A stretch of 64,000 bases of DNA from SVFI01 sp045535935 (GTDB taxonomy: Bacteria; Bacillota; Clostridia; Lachnospirales; Lachnospiraceae): assembly GCA_045535935.1 (NCBI GenBank), contig JAZSMO010000012.1, forward strand, positions 1-64,000, read 5' to 3'. A model generated the notes under the pieces. That model made no database searches, was not told where the DNA came from, and was given only the letters and a program-made list of their open reading frames with translations. Below, in pieces: positions 60,141-64,000 of this stretch (its first letter is position 1; each line of letters begins with the position of its first letter). Made by a program: the position numbers and the translations under genes.

Positions 60141-61346
60141 ATGGTAAAAGTAGCAGTATTAGGATACGGTACCGTAGGAAGCGGTATTGTAGAAGTAATT
60201 AAGACAAATCAGGACATGGTAAATAAAAAAGCAGGAGATGAGATCGATGTAAAATACATCCTTGATCTTCGTGATTTTCCGGGGGATCCGTATGAAAATC
60301 TTGTGGTACATGACGTGGAAGTCATCTTAAACGATCCGGAAGTTCAGGTGATCGCAGAGGCTATGGGAGGCGTAGAACCTGCATATACATTTACAAAGAG
60401 AGCCCTTTCGTCAGGAAAGAGCGTTTGTACATCCAACAAAGAGCTTGTGGCAAAACATGGTCCGGAGCTTCTCCAGATCGCCCGCGACAACAAATGTAAC
60501 TACATGTTTGAGGCCAGTGTCGGCGGCGGTATTCCGATCATTCGTCCTTTAAACGCATCCCTTACACCGGAGCGCGTGGACGGAATCACAGGTATCCTCA
60601 ACGGAACGACCAACTACATCCTCACAAAGATGGAAAAAGAAGGTTCCGACTTTGATGTGGTATTGAAGGAAGCCCAGGAAAAAGGCTATGCAGAGCGCAA
60701 TCCGGAAGCGGACGTGGAAGGATACGATGCCTGTCGTAAAATTGCCATTCTTTCTTCCCTTGTATATGGAAAGAATGTCAATTTTGAAAATATCTACACA
60801 GAAGGTATTACAAAGATCACAACGACTGATTTTACATATGCAAAGAAAGCAGGTTGGACGATCAAGCTTCTTGCGATGAGCAAAGAAGTGGACGGCAAAT
60901 ATTTTGCGATGGTAACCCCTTGCATGATCAACGCAAGCAATCCGCTTTACAGTGTCAATGACGTGTTCAACGGAATTCTCGTTCACGGAAATACACTGGG
61001 CAACACCATGTACTACGGTGCAGGAGCAGGTAAGCTTCCGACCGCCAGTGCAGTTGTTTCCGATATTATCGACTGTGTGAAACATCTCGGCAAGACCGTA
61101 TTCTGTTTCTGGGATGCAGAAGATTTGCAGCTTTCCAGCATGGACGATTCCGTGAAACGTTTCTTTGTCCGTGTGGCTGATGCAGATTTTGCGAAAGCAC
61201 AGGAAGTGTTCGGCGATGTGGAAGTCATTGATGCAGACGTAGCCGGCGAAAAGGGATTCTTCACAAAGGCCATGAGCGAGAAAGAATTCAACGAAAAGAG
61301 CGCACAGATCGGCAATGTTTTAAGCCGTATCCGTGTGGAAGAATAG
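60141..61346 (+). CDS. hom: Homoserine dehydrogenase
   Basis: A 401-residue enzyme reducing aspartate semialdehyde to homoserine. Rossmann VLGYGTVGSGIVEVI at residues 6-20, TSNKELVAKHG near 96, EASVGGGIPIIRPLN near 122 with the catalytic region GILNGTTNYILTKM near 151, and a C-terminal ACT-like regulatory domain (about 345-400). Second gene of the operon. Confidence 0.97.
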   Translation: MVKVAVLGYGTVGSGIVEVIKTNQDMVNKKAGDEIDVKYILDLRDFPGDPYENLVVHDVEVILNDPEVQVIAEAMGGVEPAYTFTKRALSSGKSVCTSNKELVAKHGPELLQIARDNKCNYMFEASVGGGIPIIRPLNASLTPERVDGITGILNGTTNYILTKMEKEGSDFDVVLKEAQEKGYAERNPEADVEGYDACRKIAILSSLVYGKNVNFENIYTEGITKITTTDFTYAKKAGWTIKLLAMSKEVDGKYFAMVTPCMINASNPLYSVNDVFNGILVHGNTLGNTMYYGAGAGKLPTASAVVSDIIDCVKHLGKTVFCFWDAEDLQLSSMDDSVKRFFVRVADADFAKAQEVFGDVEVIDADVAGEKGFFTKAMSEKEFNEKSAQIGNVLSRIRVEE

Positions 61347-61361
61347 AAAGCAGGAAAACCT

Positions 61362-62564
61362 ATGAAATATGTAATTGTACTTGAGGACGGTATGGCAGAT
61401 GAGCCGATCGAAGCGCTCGGAGGCAAAACACCATTAGCCTATGCTGACACACCGAACCTTGACCGTTTAAGCAAGATGAGTGAAATCGGAATGGTACACA
61501 CGATTCCGGACGGCATGAAACCGGGAAGCGACACAGCCAATCTTTCCGTGATGGGATACGATCCGAAGATTTATTATTCCGGACGTTCTCCGCTGGAAGC
61601 ACTCAGCATCGGCATTCCGATGAAGGATACGGACATTGCGATCCGTTGCAATATCGTGACGATTTCCGAGGATGATGTCCCGTTTGAAGAAAAAACGATC
61701 ATCGATCACAGTTCAAGTGAAATCAGCACGGAGGAATGTGCGGTTTTACTGGAGGCGGTAAAAAAAGAACTTCAGAATGAAATGTATCAGTTTTACGTGG
61801 GAACGAGCTACCGTCATTGTTTGATTTGGGACAAAGGACAGGTGGTGGAGCTGACACCTCCGCATGATGTGCTCACACAGGTGATCGGACAGCATCTTCC
61901 GCAGGATGAAGCCCTGCGCGGGATGATGAAGAAGAGTTACGACATTCTTGTGAATCATCCGGTCAATATCGCCCGCAAAGAAAAAGGATTAAATCCGGCG
62001 AACTGTTGCTGGTTCTGGGGCGCAGGTACGAAACCGATGCTTTCTTCTTTCTATGAAAAGACAGGAAAGAAGGGACTTATGATCTCGGCGGTTGACCTTC
62101 TGAAGGGTATCGCAGTCGGTGCAGGTATGGATAATGCCGAGGTGGAAGGCGCAGATGCAGGTCTTCACACCAACTATACCGGCAAAAAAGACGCAGCAGT
62201 CAAGGCTCTCACACAGGATGGCTATGACTTTGCATATATTCACATTGAGGCTCCGGACGAGATGGGGCACCAGGGAAGCTATGAGAGAAAAGTGCAGGCG
62301 ATCGAGTATATCGATGAAAAAGTAATCGGACCGCTCGTTTCCGAACTTTCTGCAGCAGGCGAGGAGTTCCGTATGCTTGTGCTTCCGGATCATCCGACAC
62401 CGGTCCGCCTCCGTACCCATACAGCGGACAGCGTTCCGTATATGCTTTATGATTCTTCGGCTCCGCTGGATCAGACATGGGACTATACAGAAGAGGCAGC
62501 AACAGCTTCCGGCAACGTAGTTGCAAAGGGCTGCGAGATGATCGATATGTTATTTGCGAAATAA
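61362..62564 (+). CDS. Phosphoglycerate-mutase-like protein, proposed homoserine kinase
   Basis: A 400-residue alkaline-phosphatase-superfamily protein of the archaeal cofactor-independent phosphoglycerate mutase type: VIVLEDGMADEPIEALGG at the N-terminus, the nucleophile serine in GSDTANLSVMGYDP (S56), IHIEAPDEMGHQGSYERKVQAIEYID near 287 and PDHPTPVRLRTH near 344 with metal ligands. Members located between hom and lysC are annotated as a proposed alternative homoserine kinase, and no thrB is seen here. I infer that role, with phosphoglycerate mutase as the alternative. Confidence 0.85.
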   Translation: MKYVIVLEDGMADEPIEALGGKTPLAYADTPNLDRLSKMSEIGMVHTIPDGMKPGSDTANLSVMGYDPKIYYSGRSPLEALSIGIPMKDTDIAIRCNIVTISEDDVPFEEKTIIDHSSSEISTEECAVLLEAVKKELQNEMYQFYVGTSYRHCLIWDKGQVVELTPPHDVLTQVIGQHLPQDEALRGMMKKSYDILVNHPVNIARKEKGLNPANCCWFWGAGTKPMLSSFYEKTGKKGLMISAVDLLKGIAVGAGMDNAEVEGADAGLHTNYTGKKDAAVKALTQDGYDFAYIHIEAPDEMGHQGSYERKVQAIEYIDEKVIGPLVSELSAAGEEFRMLVLPDHPTPVRLRTHTADSVPYMLYDSSAPLDQTWDYTEEAATASGNVVAKGCEMIDMLFAK

Positions 62565-62586
62565 AATTTGAGGAGATTTTTTAGAT

Positions 62587-63906
62587 ATGAAAAAAGTAGT
62601 GAAATTCGGTGGTAGTTCACTGGCAAGTGCTGAACAGTTCGGCAAAGTGGGAGCCATCATCCGTGCAGATAAGGACAGACGTTACGTGGTTCCTTCCGCA
62701 CCGGGAAAACGTGACAGCAAAGATACTAAGGTGACAGATATGCTTTACGGTGCATATGCGCTCGCCGAAAAAGGTAAAAACTTTGACAAAGAGCTTGAGG
62801 CAATCAAAGCCAGATATCAGGAAATTATTGACGGATTGCGTCTGGAGCTTTCTCTTGACAAAGAGTTTGAAAAAGTAAAAGCAGACTTTGCGGCAAAAGC
62901 AGGTTCTGACTACGCAGCAAGCCGCGGCGAGTATTTGAACGGTATCATCATGGCCGACTATCTTGGCTATGAATTTATCGATGCGGCAGAAGTTATCTTT
63001 TTTGATAATAACGGAAACTTTATGGCAGATAAAACAAACGAAGTGCTTCGTGACAGACTGAAAGGCTGTGAGAGAGCGGTTATTCCGGGATTTTACGGAG
63101 CAAAGCTTGACGGAACGATCAAGACCTTCTCCCGTGGAGGTTCCGATATTACAGGTTCTATCGTTGCAAAAGCAGCAAAGGTAGATGTTTACGAAAACTG
63201 GACTGACGTTTCAGGATTCCTTGTGGCGGATCCTCGTGTCATCGAAAATCCAAAGGGTATCGAGACCATCACATACCGCGAGCTTCGCGAGCTTTCTTAC
63301 ATGGGAGCATCCGTACTTCATGAAGATGCGATTTTCCCTGTCCGCAAGGAAGGTATTCCGATCAATATCCGAAATACCAACGCGCCGAAGGACAAAGGCA
63401 CCTGGATTGTGGAGGATACCTGTCAGAGATCCAAATATACTATCACAGGTATCGCAGGTAAAAAAGGCTTCTGTGCCATCAACATTGAAAAAGACGGTAT
63501 GAACTCAGAGGTTGGGTTTGGCAGAAAAGTGCTTCAGGCCTTTGAAGAAAACGGAATTTCCTTCGAGCATGTTCCGTCCGGTATCGATACGATGACTGTG
63601 TTTGCACACCAGTCCGAGTTTGAAGAAAAAGAGCAGAATGTTCTTGCAGCGATTCATAAGCTTGCAAGTCCTGACTTTATCGAACTGGAAGCAGACCTTG
63701 CGCTGATCGCTGTCGTAGGACGCGGAATGCGCCAGACAAGAGGTACTGCGGGAAGAATCTTCTCCGCATTAGCACATGCTAACGTAAACGTAAAAATGAT
63801 CGACCAGGGATCTTCCGAGCTTAACATCATCATCGGTGTCAAAAATGATGATTTCGAGGAAGCAATCCGTGCCATCTATCGTATATTCGTAGAGATCCAG
63901 TTATAA
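62587..63906 (+). CDS. lysC: Aspartate kinase
   Basis: A 439-residue monofunctional aspartokinase. KFGGSSLAS near 6, FSRGGSDITGSIVAKA near 180 and NIRNTNAPKDKGTWI near 257 define the kinase domain; residues about 290-439 are two ACT domains that bind the feedback amino acid (lysine or threonine). It phosphorylates aspartate, the first step to lysine, threonine and methionine. 22 bases after the proposed homoserine kinase. Confidence 0.97.
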   Translation: MKKVVKFGGSSLASAEQFGKVGAIIRADKDRRYVVPSAPGKRDSKDTKVTDMLYGAYALAEKGKNFDKELEAIKARYQEIIDGLRLELSLDKEFEKVKADFAAKAGSDYAASRGEYLNGIIMADYLGYEFIDAAEVIFFDNNGNFMADKTNEVLRDRLKGCERAVIPGFYGAKLDGTIKTFSRGGSDITGSIVAKAAKVDVYENWTDVSGFLVADPRVIENPKGIETITYRELRELSYMGASVLHEDAIFPVRKEGIPINIRNTNAPKDKGTWIVEDTCQRSKYTITGIAGKKGFCAINIEKDGMNSEVGFGRKVLQAFEENGISFEHVPSGIDTMTVFAHQSEFEEKEQNVLAAIHKLASPDFIELEADLALIAVVGRGMRQTRGTAGRIFSALAHANVNVKMIDQGSSELNIIIGVKNDDFEEAIRAIYRIFVEIQL

Positions 63907-63955
63907 AATTGACGATTGATTACAGTGACCGGTACATGGTCCTAAGGAGATAATT

Positions 63956-64000
63956 ATGAGCAGTGAAATCAGAGATATCAATCTGGCAGAAAGCGGCGAA
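63956..64000 (+). CDS. ahcY: Adenosylhomocysteinase, 5' end (partial)
   Basis: Only 15 codons are inside the window: MSSEIRDINLAESGE, which matches the usual start of S-adenosylhomocysteine hydrolase (IRDINLAESG). An AAGGAG site lies 9 bases before the ATG. The gene runs off the right edge. Its place fits methionine-cycle metabolism after the aspartate pathway. Confidence 0.75.
   Translation, partial: MSSEIRDINLAESGE

Noticed and set aside
63909..63939. TTGACG and TACATG as a promoter for ahcY
   Set aside because: The -10 is poor and lysC is only 49 bases upstream, so read-through is the simpler reading.

Overview
The window looks like chromosomal DNA of a spore-forming gut member of the Lachnospiraceae (Clostridia, Bacillota). 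The reasons are a near-complete spoVA gene set, a uronate-catabolism operon with glycoside hydrolases, Gram-positive ribosome sites and promoters throughout, and several small families common in that group (DUF378, DUF1294, a DUF5721-like protein). The assignment rests on remembered protein families, not on a search.

Layout. Bases 1 to about 2480 are the integrase end of a Tn916-type integrative element: a small ORF behind a LexA-type operator, an excisionase, a tyrosine integrase and an array of likely integrase arm sites. The element abuts a low-molecular-weight phosphatase gene and a manganese/arsenic-type membrane protein. From 4.0 to 11.8 kb lies a dispersed spoVA cluster. spoVAA-AB-AC point right, spoVAD is inverted, and spoVAE sits 5.6 kb away. 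Between them are a PD-(D/E)XK-like gene with a structured non-coding tail, a DUF378 gene with a sigma-G-type promoter, an HD-GYP protein and ridA. From 11.8 to 18.6 kb come a LytTR regulator pair and the arginine genes: argG leftward, argC-GNAT-argB-argD rightward, with a GNAT enzyme and no argJ in the operon. At 18.7-20.5 kb are an orphan solute-binding protein and a small DMT transporter.

From 20.6 to 26.7 kb an operon reads comEA, response regulator, histidine kinase, GerMN lipoprotein, comEC. An ABC exporter, holA, a zinc-ribbon membrane protein and trxA follow. A yybP-ykoY-type (manganese) riboswitch leads a leftward cation antiporter gene. An AraC regulator then faces an eight-gene hexuronate operon (33.2-45.7 kb): uxuB, eda, uxaC, kdgK, uxuA, a cytoplasmic GH2, a membrane-tethered permuted GH3 and a GPH symporter. 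Glucuronides or related oligosaccharides would be trimmed outside, imported, hydrolysed and sent through fructuronate, mannonate and KDG to pyruvate and glyceraldehyde 3-phosphate.

The right third holds housekeeping and envelope genes: a DUF1653 protein, 5'-nucleotidase, mutY, two glycosyltransferases, PAP2 plus lipid kinase, and glyA. Next is a striking 924-residue fusion of an extracytoplasmic domain, an acyltransferase-3 domain and a MalG-like ABC permease, preceded by a chimeric gene remnant and a c-di-GMP phosphodiesterase. The window ends with an aspartate-family operon: ACT protein, hom, a proposed alternative homoserine kinase, lysC and the start of ahcY.

No rRNA, tRNA or CRISPR array was seen. 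The points I would check first are the acyltransferase-permease fusion, the nuclease-like gene with its structured tail, the scattered spoVA genes with the sigma-G DUF378 promoter, and the GNAT in the arginine operon.
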